From an uncultured Lachnospiraceae bacterium (GTDB taxonomy: Bacteria > Bacillota > Clostridia > Lachnospirales > Lachnospiraceae), in assembly GCA_947626965.1 (NCBI GenBank), contig CANQUH010000001.1, forward strand, positions 1-64,000: DNA of 64,000 nucleotides, read 5' to 3'. The notes beneath the pieces were generated by a model. It saw only the letters and a list, made by a program, of their open reading frames with translations. It ran no database searches and was not told where the DNA came from. Positions 7,104 through 15,813 of this stretch are shown piece by piece. Each line of letters starts with the position of its first letter. The first letter of the stretch is position 1. A program made the translations under genes and the position numbers.

Positions 7104-7961
7104 ATGATGAAAAAAGCAATGATGATCGGTATGGCGGCAATGATGGTGACAGGACTTGGAATGACAGCTTTCGCGGATGCGGAAGGTCCGATCACAGTAG
7201 TATCGAGGGAAGACGGATCCGGAACGAGAGGCGCGTTCATTGAACTGCTCGGGATTGAGGAAGAGGATGTGGACGGAAATAAGGTTGACAACACGACGGA
7301 GTCCGCAAAGATCACGAACAATACGTCGGTCATGCTGACAACGGTGGAACAGGATGTCAACGCGATCGGCTATGTGTCGCTCGGCTCTCTGAATGATTCG
7401 GTGACGGCGGTTAAGATCGACGGAGCAGAAGCCACGCCGGAAGCGATTGAGGACGGCTCCTACAAGGTGGTGCGTCCGTTCAATATCGCGACGACAGAGG
7501 AGATCAGCGACGCGGCGGCGGATTTTATCGCGTACATCATGAGCGAGGACGGGCAGGCGGTCATCGCCGACAACGGATATATCGCGGTGGAGGCCCAGGA
7601 GTACACTCCGGCGGAAGTGGAAGGAAAAGTTGTCGTCGCGGGTTCTTCTTCCGTGACACCGGTTATGGAAAAACTTGCGGAAGCGTATGAGAAGGTGAAT
7701 GAGAAGGTGACGGTTGAGGTGCAGCAGAGTGATTCCACGACCGGTATACAGCAGGCCATCGACGGACTGTGTGATATCGGAATGGCATCCCGTGAACTGA
7801 AAGACAGCGAGCTGGAAGCGGGACTGACTCCTACGGTTATTGCGCAGGATGGAATCGCGGTGATTGTGAACAATGAAAGCGGGATCGAGGAGCTGACGGG
7901 TGATCAGGTCAAGGCTGTGTATGTCGGAGAGATCACAACCTGGGAGGAACTGAAGTCTTGA
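7104..7961 (+). CDS. pstS: Phosphate ABC transporter substrate-binding protein, half-domains in swapped order
   Basis: The secreted phosphate-binding component of the Pst importer, 285 residues. It has a signal peptide of about 24 residues ending MTAFADA, with no lipobox Cys, which is unusual for a Gram-positive PstS. The segment VVSREDGSGTRGAFIEL, normally in the second half of PstS, comes first at about 32-48. The normal opening segment with GSSSVTPVMEKL and QSDSTTGIQQAIDGLCDIGMAS comes after it at about 180-235, and the protein ends TGEITTWEEL. This looks like a circular permutation of the two lobes. AAGGAGG lies 10 nt upstream of the start. It overlaps pstC by 4 nt and follows a Pho-type promoter. 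Confidence 0.9.
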   Translation: MMKKAMMIGMAAMMVTGLGMTAFADAEGPITVVSREDGSGTRGAFIELLGIEEEDVDGNKVDNTTESAKITNNTSVMLTTVEQDVNAIGYVSLGSLNDSVTAVKIDGAEATPEAIEDGSYKVVRPFNIATTEEISDAAADFIAYIMSEDGQAVIADNGYIAVEAQEYTPAEVEGKVVVAGSSSVTPVMEKLAEAYEKVNEKVTVEVQQSDSTTGIQQAIDGLCDIGMASRELKDSELEAGLTPTVIAQDGIAVIVNNESGIEELTGDQVKAVYVGEITTWEELKS

Positions 7962-8806
7962 GAAAAGTTCTGGAAATTTTCATGCACTTTGTTTTTCTGA
8001 CCGCGGCCTGCACTTCGGTGCTGGCCGTTGTGCTGATCTGTGCGTTTCTGTTTGCGAACGGAATGCCGGCGATTTTCAAAATCGGCGTGCCGGAATTTTT
8101 GCTGGGACAGAAGTGGAAGCCGTCTGCCGGTCTGTACGGGATACTGCCAATGATTCTCGGCAGCATTTACGTGACAGGGGGCGCAGTTTTGATCGGTGTA
8201 CCGGTTGCTTTGATGACGGCAGTGTTCATGGCCCGCTTCTGCCCGAAAGGGCTGTACCCCGTGATACGGACGACAGTCAATCTGATGGCGGGAATCCCGT
8301 CAGTCGTTTACGGCTTTTTCGGACTGGTAGTGATCGTGCCTCTGATGCGTGAACTGACAGGGAGGGACGGCAGCACGATGCTGACGGCATCCCTTCTTCT
8401 GGGAATCATGATTCTGCCGACAGTCACAGTTACCGCCGAGGCGGCGCTTCGCAGTGTGCCGGAAAGTTATTATGAAGGTTCGCTTGCGCTTGGGGCGACC
8501 CATGAACGGAGCGTGTTTTTCACTGTGCTGCCGGCGGCGAAATCGGGAGTCATGGCGGGAATTGTACTTGGAATCGGGCGTGCGGTCGGAGAGACGATGG
8601 CCGTCATGATGGTGGCAGGCAATCAGACACAAATGCCAAAAGGATTGTTTTACGGGCTGCGTACAATGACCGCAAACATCGGGATTGAGATGGGCTATGC
8701 GGCGGATCTCCACAGAGAGGCGCTGATCGCGACGGGCGTTGTGCTGTTTGTATTTATCCTGCTTATTAACCTGAGCATTTCCGCGCTGAAAAAGGGAAAC
8801 GGATGA
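7958..8806 (+). CDS. pstC: Phosphate ABC transporter permease PstC
   Basis: An inner permease subunit of the Pst complex, 282 residues with about six membrane segments and the permease coupling motif near EGSLALGATHERSVFFTVLP. MAGIPSVVYGFFGLV and GETMAVMMVAGN are typical PstC segments. It starts with TTG at 7958, overlapping the pstS stop (TTGA), with GGGAGGAAC upstream. The overlap implies translational coupling to pstS. It follows pstS in the standard order and is expected to share its phosphate control. Confidence 0.93.
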   Translation: MRKVLEIFMHFVFLTAACTSVLAVVLICAFLFANGMPAIFKIGVPEFLLGQKWKPSAGLYGILPMILGSIYVTGGAVLIGVPVALMTAVFMARFCPKGLYPVIRTTVNLMAGIPSVVYGFFGLVVIVPLMRELTGRDGSTMLTASLLLGIMILPTVTVTAEAALRSVPESYYEGSLALGATHERSVFFTVLPAAKSGVMAGIVLGIGRAVGETMAVMMVAGNQTQMPKGLFYGLRTMTANIGIEMGYAADLHREALIATGVVLFVFILLINLSISALKKGNG

Positions 8807-8885
8807 TTGCCGGTTTGGATGTTTTTACAAAAGAGAAGAGCAGCGAAGGAACATCAACTGGAGTGTTTCCGCACGGAAACAGAAC

Positions 8886-8953
8886 TTGTGCCGCCGATTA
8901 AGGCGACGAAATGAAGATTTGTGCCGCCAACTGAAAGGCGGCAGAATGGAGAT
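8886..8953 (+). repeat. 33-bp tandem duplication in front of pstA
   Basis: Two imperfect units beginning TTGTGCCGCC start at 8886 and 8919. Each has a short GCCGCC...GGCG inverted repeat and ends in ATG(A/G)AGAT. The second unit supplies the pstA ribosome site (GGAGAT). The first encodes an abortive seven-codon ORF. Confidence 0.55.
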
Positions 8954-8957
8954 TTTT

Positions 8958-9791
8958 ATGAAAAGACAAAATCATCCTTTTTCTGCGGCAGCAGCCGCTC
9001 TCGTGTGGCTTTGCGGCCTGCTGACTCTGGCCGTGATGGTCTTTCTGGTGGGATTTATTCTGATAAAGGGCGTCCGGTATCTGACGCCGGATTTATTTTC
9101 TCCTGCTTATAATTCGGATAATGTGTCTTTAGTCCCTGCGCTGGTCAACACGGTCACGATGACGGTATTTTCACTTCTGATTGCTGTTCCGCTGGGGGTG
9201 TCTGCGGCAGTTTATCTGGCGGAATACGCGAAAAAAGGCAGCAGGATCGTGAAGCTGATCCGGCTCACGACGGAGACGCTCTCCGGAATCCCGTCGATCA
9301 TTTATGGCCTGTTTGGCATGCTGTTTTTCTGTACGGCGCTTCGCTGGCGACTGTCCATGCTGTCAGGCTCGCTGACCATCGTGATCATGATTCTGCCGCT
9401 GATCATCCGAACTTCCGAGGAGGCGCTTCTGGCGGTTCCGGATTCTTACCGGGAAGCGTCCTTCGGTCTTGGCGCGGGAAAACTCCGGACAATTTTTTGC
9501 GTTGTGCTTCCGGCCGCAGTGCCGGGGATTCTGGCCGGCGTTGTGCTGGCGACAGGCCGCATCGTGGGAGAGACAGCCGCGCTGATCTACACGGCAGGGA
9601 CGATCGCGCAGATACCGGAGAGTCTGATGGAATCCGGACGCACGCTCGCTGTACATATGTATGTGCTGTCCACGGAAGGGCTGCACATGAATCAGGCGTA
9701 CGCGACGGCGGTGGTTCTGCTGATTGTCGTGGTGGCGCTGAACGGAGTTTCCGGGCTGCTGGCCGGGAAACTGACGAAGGGAAAGCAGTGA
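8958..9791 (+). CDS. pstA: Phosphate ABC transporter permease PstA
   Basis: The second permease subunit of the Pst importer, 277 residues with about six membrane spans. Typical segments are LSGIPSIIYGLFGMLFF, the coupling motif EASFGLGAGKLRTIFCVVLP, and GRIVGETAALIYTAGT. ATG at 8958 is chosen because GGAGAT lies just upstream and the protein then begins with a short basic stretch before the first span. The frame runs back to 8886, but that part lies in a tandem repeat. It is 151 nt from pstC. Confidence 0.93.
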   Translation: MKRQNHPFSAAAAALVWLCGLLTLAVMVFLVGFILIKGVRYLTPDLFSPAYNSDNVSLVPALVNTVTMTVFSLLIAVPLGVSAAVYLAEYAKKGSRIVKLIRLTTETLSGIPSIIYGLFGMLFFCTALRWRLSMLSGSLTIVIMILPLIIRTSEEALLAVPDSYREASFGLGAGKLRTIFCVVLPAAVPGILAGVVLATGRIVGETAALIYTAGTIAQIPESLMESGRTLAVHMYVLSTEGLHMNQAYATAVVLLIVVVALNGVSGLLAGKLTKGKQ

Positions 9792-9800
9792 CGCAGACAG

Positions 9801-9820
9801 GAGCCGTCAGGAAACGGCTC
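9801..9820 (+). other. Hairpin between pstA and pstB
   Basis: The arms GAGCCGT and ACGGCTC around a 6-nt loop lie just after the pstA stop, in a 173-bp purine-rich spacer. There is no T-run, so this is more likely an mRNA processing or stability element than a terminator. Confidence 0.35.
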
Positions 9821-9964
9821 AGCCAGGAGGGAAGCGGAGAAAGGAAAGCGGAGTCACAGCCGAAAGCTGTCAGAAAGCAGTGAAACGCAGAACTGAAAAG
9901 AAGGCAGGGAACCAGCAGAACGAAACTGCCGGACAATCGAAAAACAGGAAAAGGACAAAACAGT

Positions 9965-10714
9965 ATGAGCAAAATTACGATCAGGAATATGGATCTGTAT
10001 TACGGCGCATTCCACGCGCTGAAAAACATTAATCTGGATATTCCGGAGCATAAAATCACAGCGCTCATCGGGCCGAGCGGATGTGGAAAGTCGACGCTGC
10101 TGAAATCGCTGAACCGGATGAACGATCTGGTGGAGGGCTGCAGGATCACCGGGGAGATTCTGCTTGATGGGGAGGATATCTGCAGGTACCGGGATGTCAG
10201 TCGTCTGCGCAGACGAGTAGGCATGGTGTTTCAGAAACCGAATCCGTTTCCCATGAGCATTTATGACAATGTTGCGTATGGGCCGAGAACGCACGGGGTC
10301 CGAGCAAAGGCGAAGCTGGATGAGATCGTGGAGAGGTCGCTGCGCAGCGCCGCGATCTGGGACGAGATAAAGGACAGGCTGAAAAAGAGTGCGCTCGGCA
10401 TGTCGGGAGGCCAGCAGCAGAGGCTCTGCATTGCGAGGGCGCTTGCGGTGGAACCGGAAGTGCTCCTGATGGATGAACCGACTTCCGCGCTGGATCCAAT
10501 CTCAACCTCGAAAATTGAGGATCTGGTGATGGAACTGAAGAAGGATTACACGATTGTCATTGTGACTCACAATATGCAGCAGGCAGCCCGCATTTCAGAC
10601 AGAACCGCGTTTTTCCTGCTGGGAGAGATGATCGAGTATGACGATACGCTGACGCTGTTTTCCACGCCGGGAAACAAGAAGACGGAGGAATATATTACGG
10701 GGAGGTTTGGCTGA
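9965..10714 (+). CDS. pstB: Phosphate ABC transporter ATPase
   Basis: The cytoplasmic ATPase that powers phosphate import through PstCA, 249 residues, the standard length. Walker A is [11 protein letters not shown], followed by a Q-loop with [20 protein letters not shown] (typical of PstB), the signature [15 protein letters not shown], Walker [14 protein letters not shown], and the H-loop [13 protein letters not shown]. It comes after pstA in the usual order. phoU starts 1 nt after its stop. Confidence 0.96.
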   Translation: MSKITIRNMDLYYGAFHALKNINLDIPEHKITALIGPSGCGKSTLLKSLNRMNDLVEGCRITGEILLDGEDICRYRDVSRLRRRVGMVFQKPNPFPMSIYDNVAYGPRTHGVRAKAKLDEIVERSLRSAAIWDEIKDRLKKSALGMSGGQQQRLCIARALAVEPEVLLMDEPTSALDPISTSKIEDLVMELKKDYTIVIVTHNMQQAARISDRTAFFLLGEMIEYDDTLTLFSTPGNKKTEEYITGRFG

Positions 10715-10715
10715 G

Positions 10716-11375
10716 ATGAGAGACCGCTACGTAAAGCAGCTGGAACAGCTTCGCAGGGAGATGCTGAACATGGGAATGCTCTGCGAAAAGACGATTGTGA
10801 GCACTTATCAGATGCTGTTTGCCAGGGAACATGTAAAGGAAGCCGGGGAGAAAATCCTGGAAATGGAAGAAGAAATCGACCGGCAGGAGCGGGAAATCGA
10901 GGGGATCTGCCTGCAGCTTCTGCTCCAGCAGCAGCCGGTCGCCTCCGATCTGCGTTTTGTGTCGGCATCGCTCAAGATGATCACCGATCTGGAACGCATA
11001 GGAGATCAGGCGGCAGATATCGCGGAGATTATTATGACGGGCAAAGCCGTTATTTCCACGGAAGAAACCGATCTGACGATGATGGCGCAGACGGCGGTCA
11101 ATATGGTAAATAAAAGCGTCGAGGCGTATATCGATCAGAATCTGGGTATTGCGCGGGAGACGATCGGCCTGGACGACGAGATGGACGGACTGTTTTTGAA
11201 AGTCCGCAGCCAGCTGACGGGGAAGATCGCGCAGGGAGAGCCAGATGGCGGGCAGATGCTGGATCTGCTGATGATCGCGAAATATTATGAGAGGATCGGG
11301 GATCACGCGGTAAATGTGGCGGAATGGGTGGAATTTGCCATGACGGGAAAACACAGACGAAAAGCGGAGCTATGA
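10716..11375 (+). CDS. phoU: Phosphate regulator PhoU
   Basis: PhoU links the Pst importer to the PhoR kinase and represses phosphate uptake when phosphate is sufficient. It has 219 residues in two PhoU helical repeats with the metal-binding type motif E/DxxxD: DLERIGDQAADIAEI near 94 and YERIGDHAVNVAEW near 195. ATG at 10716 sits 10 nt after GGGGAGG. A TTG at 10707 in the same frame is too close to that site. It ends the pst operon. Confidence 0.94.
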   Translation: MRDRYVKQLEQLRREMLNMGMLCEKTIVSTYQMLFAREHVKEAGEKILEMEEEIDRQEREIEGICLQLLLQQQPVASDLRFVSASLKMITDLERIGDQAADIAEIIMTGKAVISTEETDLTMMAQTAVNMVNKSVEAYIDQNLGIARETIGLDDEMDGLFLKVRSQLTGKIAQGEPDGGQMLDLLMIAKYYERIGDHAVNVAEWVEFAMTGKHRRKAEL

Positions 11376-11381
11376 GAATTT

Positions 11382-11435
11382 TTTACATAGATTTTACATT
11401 GACATGATTCTGGTTTTACATGGTTTCAGTATACT
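11382..11435 (+). promoter_or_regulatory. Probable PhoP-dependent promoter of the Na/Pi symporter gene
   Basis: TTTACA boxes start at 11382, 11393 and 11415 (11 and 22 nt apart), and TATACT (11430-11435) starts 15 nt after the last box start. This matches the pstS promoter box for box. A TTGACA at 11399 is too far from the -10 to serve as its -35. Confidence 0.7.
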
Positions 11436-11561
11436 CTTGCAAAGTGACATGTTTATAAGCTGCCAAATGACCCGCCGGAGTTTTCATCTTCTGTGTTGTC
11501 ATCTGCTGTAAGGGAATGGCAGCGGATTATCGGGAAAGAATTGAGTAAGGGAGAGAAAGGT

Positions 11562-13415
11562 ATGGATATTTTCAGTGTATTTACAATGATCGGAGGTCTT
11601 GCGCTGTTTCTTTACGGGATGAGCGTCATGGGGGATGGACTGTCGCGGGCGTCAGGCGGACGGCTCGAGAAGATTCTCGAAAAACTTACTTCCAGTACAT
11701 TAAAAGGCGTGCTGCTCGGAGCGGGCGTGACCGCGGTCATCCAATCCTCGTCCGCGACGACGGTCATGGTGGTCGGTTTTGTAAACTCGGGGATCATGAC
11801 GCTGGAGCGGACAGTCGGCATCATCATGGGCGCAAACATCGGAACGACAATCACGTCCTGGATCCTCAGCCTTTCCGGGATCGAGGGGGACAGCTTCCTG
11901 GTGCAGATGCTGAAGCCGACTTCGTTTTCCCCGATTCTGGCGATCATCGGCGTCGCGTTTCTGATGTTCTCAAAGAATGAGAAGAAAAAGGATATCGGTT
12001 CCATTATGATCGGGTTCGCGGTGCTGATGTTCGGTATGGATACAATGAGCGGCGCGGTAAAGCCGCTCGCCGATGTGCCGGAATTTACACGACTGTTCCT
12101 GATGTTTGAGAATCCGGTGCTCGGCATGATCGCGGGAGCCGTGCTGACGGCGGTCATTCAGAGTTCTTCCGCTTCCGTCGGTATTCTGCAGGCGCTGTGC
12201 GTGACCGGCTCCGTCACATTCGGTTCCGCGATTCCGATCATTATGGGACAGAATATCGGTACCTGCGTGACAGCGCTCCTCTCGGCGATCGGTGCGAAAA
12301 AGAACGCGAAACGGGCGGCTTTCGTACATCTGTATTTTAACGTGATCGGAACGGTTGTATTTATGATTCTGTTCTACGCGCTGAATATGTTCGTGCATTT
12401 TGGATTTCTGTCACAGGCGGCAAATGCGGCCGGTATCGCGGTCGTTCATACGACATTCAATGTTTTTGCGACATTGCTGTGGCTGCCGTTCCACAACGTG
12501 CTTGTGAAGCTGGCGAAGTTCACGGTGCGGGATCCGAAGGAAACGCCGACTGTCGCGGCGCAGCTTCAGGGACTGCAGGTGCTTGACGACCGTTTTCTGG
12601 AGACGCCAGCGCTTGCGATCGAACACTGTCGTCAGGCGTGCGCGCGCATGGCGGAAGTGACAATCAGTTCGCTCAACGGCGCGATCTCTCTGCTCGATTC
12701 CTACGACGAGGCGAAGGTGAGGCAGGTAGAGGATGATGAGAACTTCGTCGATCAGTATGAGGACCGCATGGGAACCTATCTGGTGCAGCTTTCAAAGAAG
12801 GAGATGTCGCTGCGTGATAGCCACACGCTCTCTACGCTGCTGCACTGCATCGGCGATATCGAGAGGATTTCTGATCACGCGGTTGGAATTGCGAATGCCG
12901 CTTCTGAAATCTACAACAGGAATCTGTCCTTCTCCGAAGCGGCGGTCAATGAGCTCTCTGTCTTTTCCAGAGCGGTCAGGGAGGTGGTTCGTATTTCCAT
13001 GAAGGCGGTGGAGACGGAAGATGCGGAGCTCGCGAAGCAGGTGGAACCTCTGGAGGAAGTGATCGACGAGATTGGGGATGAGATGAGAAGGCGGCATGTG
13101 GATCGGCTTCGGGAAGGGCGGTGTACGATCGAGCTTGGCTTTATCCTGTCCGACCTGACGACAAGCTACAAGCGGGTTGCGGATCACTGTTCCAATATCG
13201 CGGTCTGTCTGATTCAGTCGGTTAACGATGAATACGGACGCCACGAGTATCTCAGGACATTGAAATCGGAGGACGGAACGTATTTCCGGACGAAGTATGA
13301 GGAGTATGAGCGGGAGTACGGACTTCCAAAGCGGATCAAAGGGACGCCGCAGGTCGATATGCGGACCCGAATGAACAGTGGGCTGCAGTTCGCCTCCCCG
13401 CTGAGTCCGAAATGA
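11562..13415 (+). CDS. Na/Pi cotransporter family protein with PhoU-like tail
   Basis: A type II sodium-phosphate symporter (NptA/YjbB-like) that moves phosphate across the membrane, 617 residues. Two inverted Na/Pi repeats each contain the QSSSA signature: GVTAVIQSSSATTVMVVGF near 57-80 and VLTAVIQSSSASVGIL near 190-210. Residues about 340-560 form a cytoplasmic PhoU-like helical domain (LHCIGDIERISDHAVGIA; SYKRVADHCSNIAV). ATG at 11562 follows GGGAGAGAAAGG; the frame is open back to 11493. It is downstream of a Pho-type promoter, next to pst and phoPR, so phosphate is the likely substrate. Confidence 0.92.
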   Translation: MDIFSVFTMIGGLALFLYGMSVMGDGLSRASGGRLEKILEKLTSSTLKGVLLGAGVTAVIQSSSATTVMVVGFVNSGIMTLERTVGIIMGANIGTTITSWILSLSGIEGDSFLVQMLKPTSFSPILAIIGVAFLMFSKNEKKKDIGSIMIGFAVLMFGMDTMSGAVKPLADVPEFTRLFLMFENPVLGMIAGAVLTAVIQSSSASVGILQALCVTGSVTFGSAIPIIMGQNIGTCVTALLSAIGAKKNAKRAAFVHLYFNVIGTVVFMILFYALNMFVHFGFLSQAANAAGIAVVHTTFNVFATLLWLPFHNVLVKLAKFTVRDPKETPTVAAQLQGLQVLDDRFLETPALAIEHCRQACARMAEVTISSLNGAISLLDSYDEAKVRQVEDDENFVDQYEDRMGTYLVQLSKKEMSLRDSHTLSTLLHCIGDIERISDHAVGIANAASEIYNRNLSFSEAAVNELSVFSRAVREVVRISMKAVETEDAELAKQVEPLEEVIDEIGDEMRRRHVDRLREGRCTIELGFILSDLTTSYKRVADHCSNIAVCLIQSVNDEYGRHEYLRTLKSEDGTYFRTKYEEYEREYGLPKRIKGTPQVDMRTRMNSGLQFASPLSPK

Positions 13416-13434
13416 TTTCCGTGCCAACTTTGGA

Positions 13435-13463
13435 TTGACGGGTATAGTTTCGTTGGATAAAAT
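13435..13463 (+). promoter_or_regulatory. Promoter of the phoP-phoR pair
   Basis: TTGACG (13435-13440), 17 nt, and TAAAAT (13458-13463). No TTTACA array is present, so the regulator pair seems to have constitutive, non-Pho-box transcription. Confidence 0.6.
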
Positions 13464-13532
13464 GATGCCAGAGTCGAGAGAAATTTGTGTGGTACATTCT
13501 GGTCTGTTTTGCGGGAAAGCGGGGAATATTTT

Positions 13533-14213
13533 ATGGCGGTGATCTATATTGTAGAGGATGACGAGAACATCCGGGAAATCGAGATGTTCGCGCTGAAAAA
13601 TTCCGGGTTTGAGGTTCAGGGGTTCGGGGATGCCGTTTCGTTTTTTCAGCGGTTGAAAGAAAAAGTGCCGGCGATGGTCCTGGTGGATGTCATGCTTCCA
13701 GATGAAGACGGGCTTTCGATTGTCCGAAAACTCAGGACTCGTTCCGATACAAAGCGGATTCCGATTATCATGGCGACGGCAAAGACTTCGGAACTTGACA
13801 AAGTAAAGGGACTTGACATGGGGGCGGACGATTACGTCACAAAGCCGTTCGGCGTCATGGAGCTGATTTCACGGGTAAAAGCGCTGATGCGCAGATCATA
13901 TGGCATGGACGAGGATAAAGTTCTGGAATTTGGTCCTCTGCGGATGGATAATGAGAAGCGGATGGTCACTGTGAACAACAGTCCCTGTGAGCTGACTTAC
14001 AAGGAATACGAGCTTTTGAAGCTTCTGATGCTGAACGCGGGCATCGTCTCATCGCGCGATGTGATCCTTGACCGGATCTGGGGTACCGATTTTGAGGGAG
14101 AATCGAGGACGCTGGACATGCATATCAAGACGCTGCGGCAGAAGCTGGGAAGCGCGGGAGCGATGATCCGCACCGTGCGGAATGTAGGATATATGCTGAC
14201 AAACGGAAACTGA
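13533..14213 (+). CDS. phoP: OmpR-family response regulator, PhoP/PhoB type
   Basis: A DNA-binding response regulator, 226 residues. The receiver domain (1-118) has the acidic pair EDD, phospho-acceptor Asp52 in LVDVMLPDEDG, the Thr of MATAKTSE and Lys of VTKPFGVMEL. A winged-helix domain follows at about 128-224 (CELTYKEYELLKLL; RTLDMHIKTLRQKLG). ATG at 13533 has GGGGAA upstream; the open frame runs back to 13485. The kinase gene follows after 40 nt. The position beside pst and the symporter makes a role in the phosphate response very likely, with the TTTACA arrays at 7006 and 11382 as targets. Confidence 0.88.
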   Translation: MAVIYIVEDDENIREIEMFALKNSGFEVQGFGDAVSFFQRLKEKVPAMVLVDVMLPDEDGLSIVRKLRTRSDTKRIPIIMATAKTSELDKVKGLDMGADDYVTKPFGVMELISRVKALMRRSYGMDEDKVLEFGPLRMDNEKRMVTVNNSPCELTYKEYELLKLLMLNAGIVSSRDVILDRIWGTDFEGESRTLDMHIKTLRQKLGSAGAMIRTVRNVGYMLTNGN

Positions 14214-14253
14214 GAGACGGGAGCTGCAGACAGTCCGGAGGACGGGTTATTTT

Positions 14254-15600
14254 ATGAAGAAAAAAATCAATACGTACCTTCTTCTGACGGTATTTCTGAC
14301 CTTGATGGCTGCGCTGCTTATGGCGGTAGCCATCTTTCATCATATCTACCGAAGACAAGTGGTTGCGGATATGCGCACATGCGCTTACATGCTGAAAAAT
14401 ATGAACTGGCAGGAGGCAGAAGTGCAGGACATGCCGGAGGACGGTGGACAAGAAGGCAGCGCCGAAGATGGTGATGAGATTCGCATTACTGTGATCTGCG
14501 GGGACGGCGCCGTTCTCTATGATAACGAAGCGGAGAACGGAACTCTGGAAAACCATTCCGCAAGGCCCGAGGTTCTGACCGCGAAGAAAGAAGGAGAAGG
14601 TTATGCCGTCCGCCATTCCGATACGCTGGGCAGGGACATGTATTATTTTGCCCTGCGGCTGGATGACGGAATGATCCTGCGCATCAGTAAGGAAGCGGAC
14701 AGTATCTGGAGAGTTTTCATTAATATGATGGAGGGGATCGCCGGTATTGCGGCGCTGATGTTTCTGGTCTGTTTTTTTCTTGCGCATTATATTACCGGAG
14801 GCATTGTCCGGCCGATCGAGTATCTGGCGGGACATCTGGAAGAGGCGGAGAAAATCGACACGTATGAGGAACTTGTGCCGTTTATCTCCACGATCCGGAA
14901 ACAGCACGAAGATATTCTGGAGAGCGCGAAAATGCGCCAGGAATTCACGGCGAATGTCACCCATGAACTGAAAACGCCGCTGACTTCAATCTCGGGGTAT
15001 GCGGAGCTGATTGAGACGGGACTGGCCGGGGAAGACGATGTGCGGAGATTTGCAGGCGGGATTCACCGCAATGCCGACCGTCTGCTGACACTGATCAATG
15101 ATATCATTCGTTTGTCGGAACTGGACTCGGACAGAATGGAGATTCTTTTTACTGAGGTTGACCTTTATGAGATCGCGGCGGACTGTGTCGAGATGATCCG
15201 GGTCAGCGCGGAAAATCATGGGGTGACGATTGAAATGCATGGTTATCACTGTACCGTGCAGGCCGACAGGGGAATGATCGAGGAGCTGGTCTATAATCTC
15301 TGCGACAACGCGATACGCTACAATAAAGAAGGGGGAAAGGTCGATGTGACGGTCGGACTGTGCGGAAACCGGATCTGTCTGTCTGTAAAGGACACAGGGA
15401 TCGGCATCAGCGAGAAGGACCAGGAGCGTATTTTTGAGAGATTCTACCGCGTTGACAAGAGCCATTCAAGAAAGACCGGGGGAACCGGGCTGGGGCTTGC
15501 GATTGTAAAACATATCGTGGCGCGGCATCATGCGGAACTGAAGCTTGCGAGCGAGGCAGGAAAGGGGACGGAGGTCTCTGTGCTGTTCCGTTCGGAGTAA
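14254..15600 (+). CDS. phoR: Sensor histidine kinase, PhoR type
   Basis: A membrane sensor kinase partner of the regulator before it, 448 residues. It has an N-terminal span (about 8-30), an extracytoplasmic sensor of about 135 residues, a second span near 165-187, a HAMP-like linker, and a HisKA domain with phospho-acceptor His237 in NVTHELKTPLTSISG. The ATPase domain has the N box LVYNLCDNAIRYNKEGG, DTGIGISEKD and GTGLGLAIVKHI. GGAGGAC lies upstream of the start. No terminator with a clear T-run follows. Confidence 0.88.
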   Translation: MKKKINTYLLLTVFLTLMAALLMAVAIFHHIYRRQVVADMRTCAYMLKNMNWQEAEVQDMPEDGGQEGSAEDGDEIRITVICGDGAVLYDNEAENGTLENHSARPEVLTAKKEGEGYAVRHSDTLGRDMYYFALRLDDGMILRISKEADSIWRVFINMMEGIAGIAALMFLVCFFLAHYITGGIVRPIEYLAGHLEEAEKIDTYEELVPFISTIRKQHEDILESAKMRQEFTANVTHELKTPLTSISGYAELIETGLAGEDDVRRFAGGIHRNADRLLTLINDIIRLSELDSDRMEILFTEVDLYEIAADCVEMIRVSAENHGVTIEMHGYHCTVQADRGMIEELVYNLCDNAIRYNKEGGKVDVTVGLCGNRICLSVKDTGIGISEKDQERIFERFYRVDKSHSRKTGGTGLGLAIVKHIVARHHAELKLASEAGKGTEVSVLFRSE

Positions 15601-15732
15601 AAAAACGGGACGTCCGGGTGTCTGTTTTTGATTTTTTCCAGATTTTTACACAAAATTTAAGATTCCCTGCCTTGACTATTTTTTTAGAATAGTGCAATAT
15701 ATCAGAGTATACAATAAGTTATAAATCCGCGG

Positions 15733-15756
15733 ACTGTCCGCAGGGGAGCGGACAGT
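15733..15756 (+). other. Hairpin in the leader of the L,D-transpeptidase gene
   Basis: The perfect 9-bp arms ACTGTCCGC and GCGGACAGT around AGGGGA, followed by TTCAATG, lie about 60 nt upstream of the start. It could be an operator or a leader structure. The AT-rich stretch 15660-15720 before it probably holds the promoter. Confidence 0.4.
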
Positions 15757-15813
15757 TTCAATGAAAAATGCAAGGATTGAAACAAGATGGATTAGAAGGG
15801 TAAGGGACGCAAG

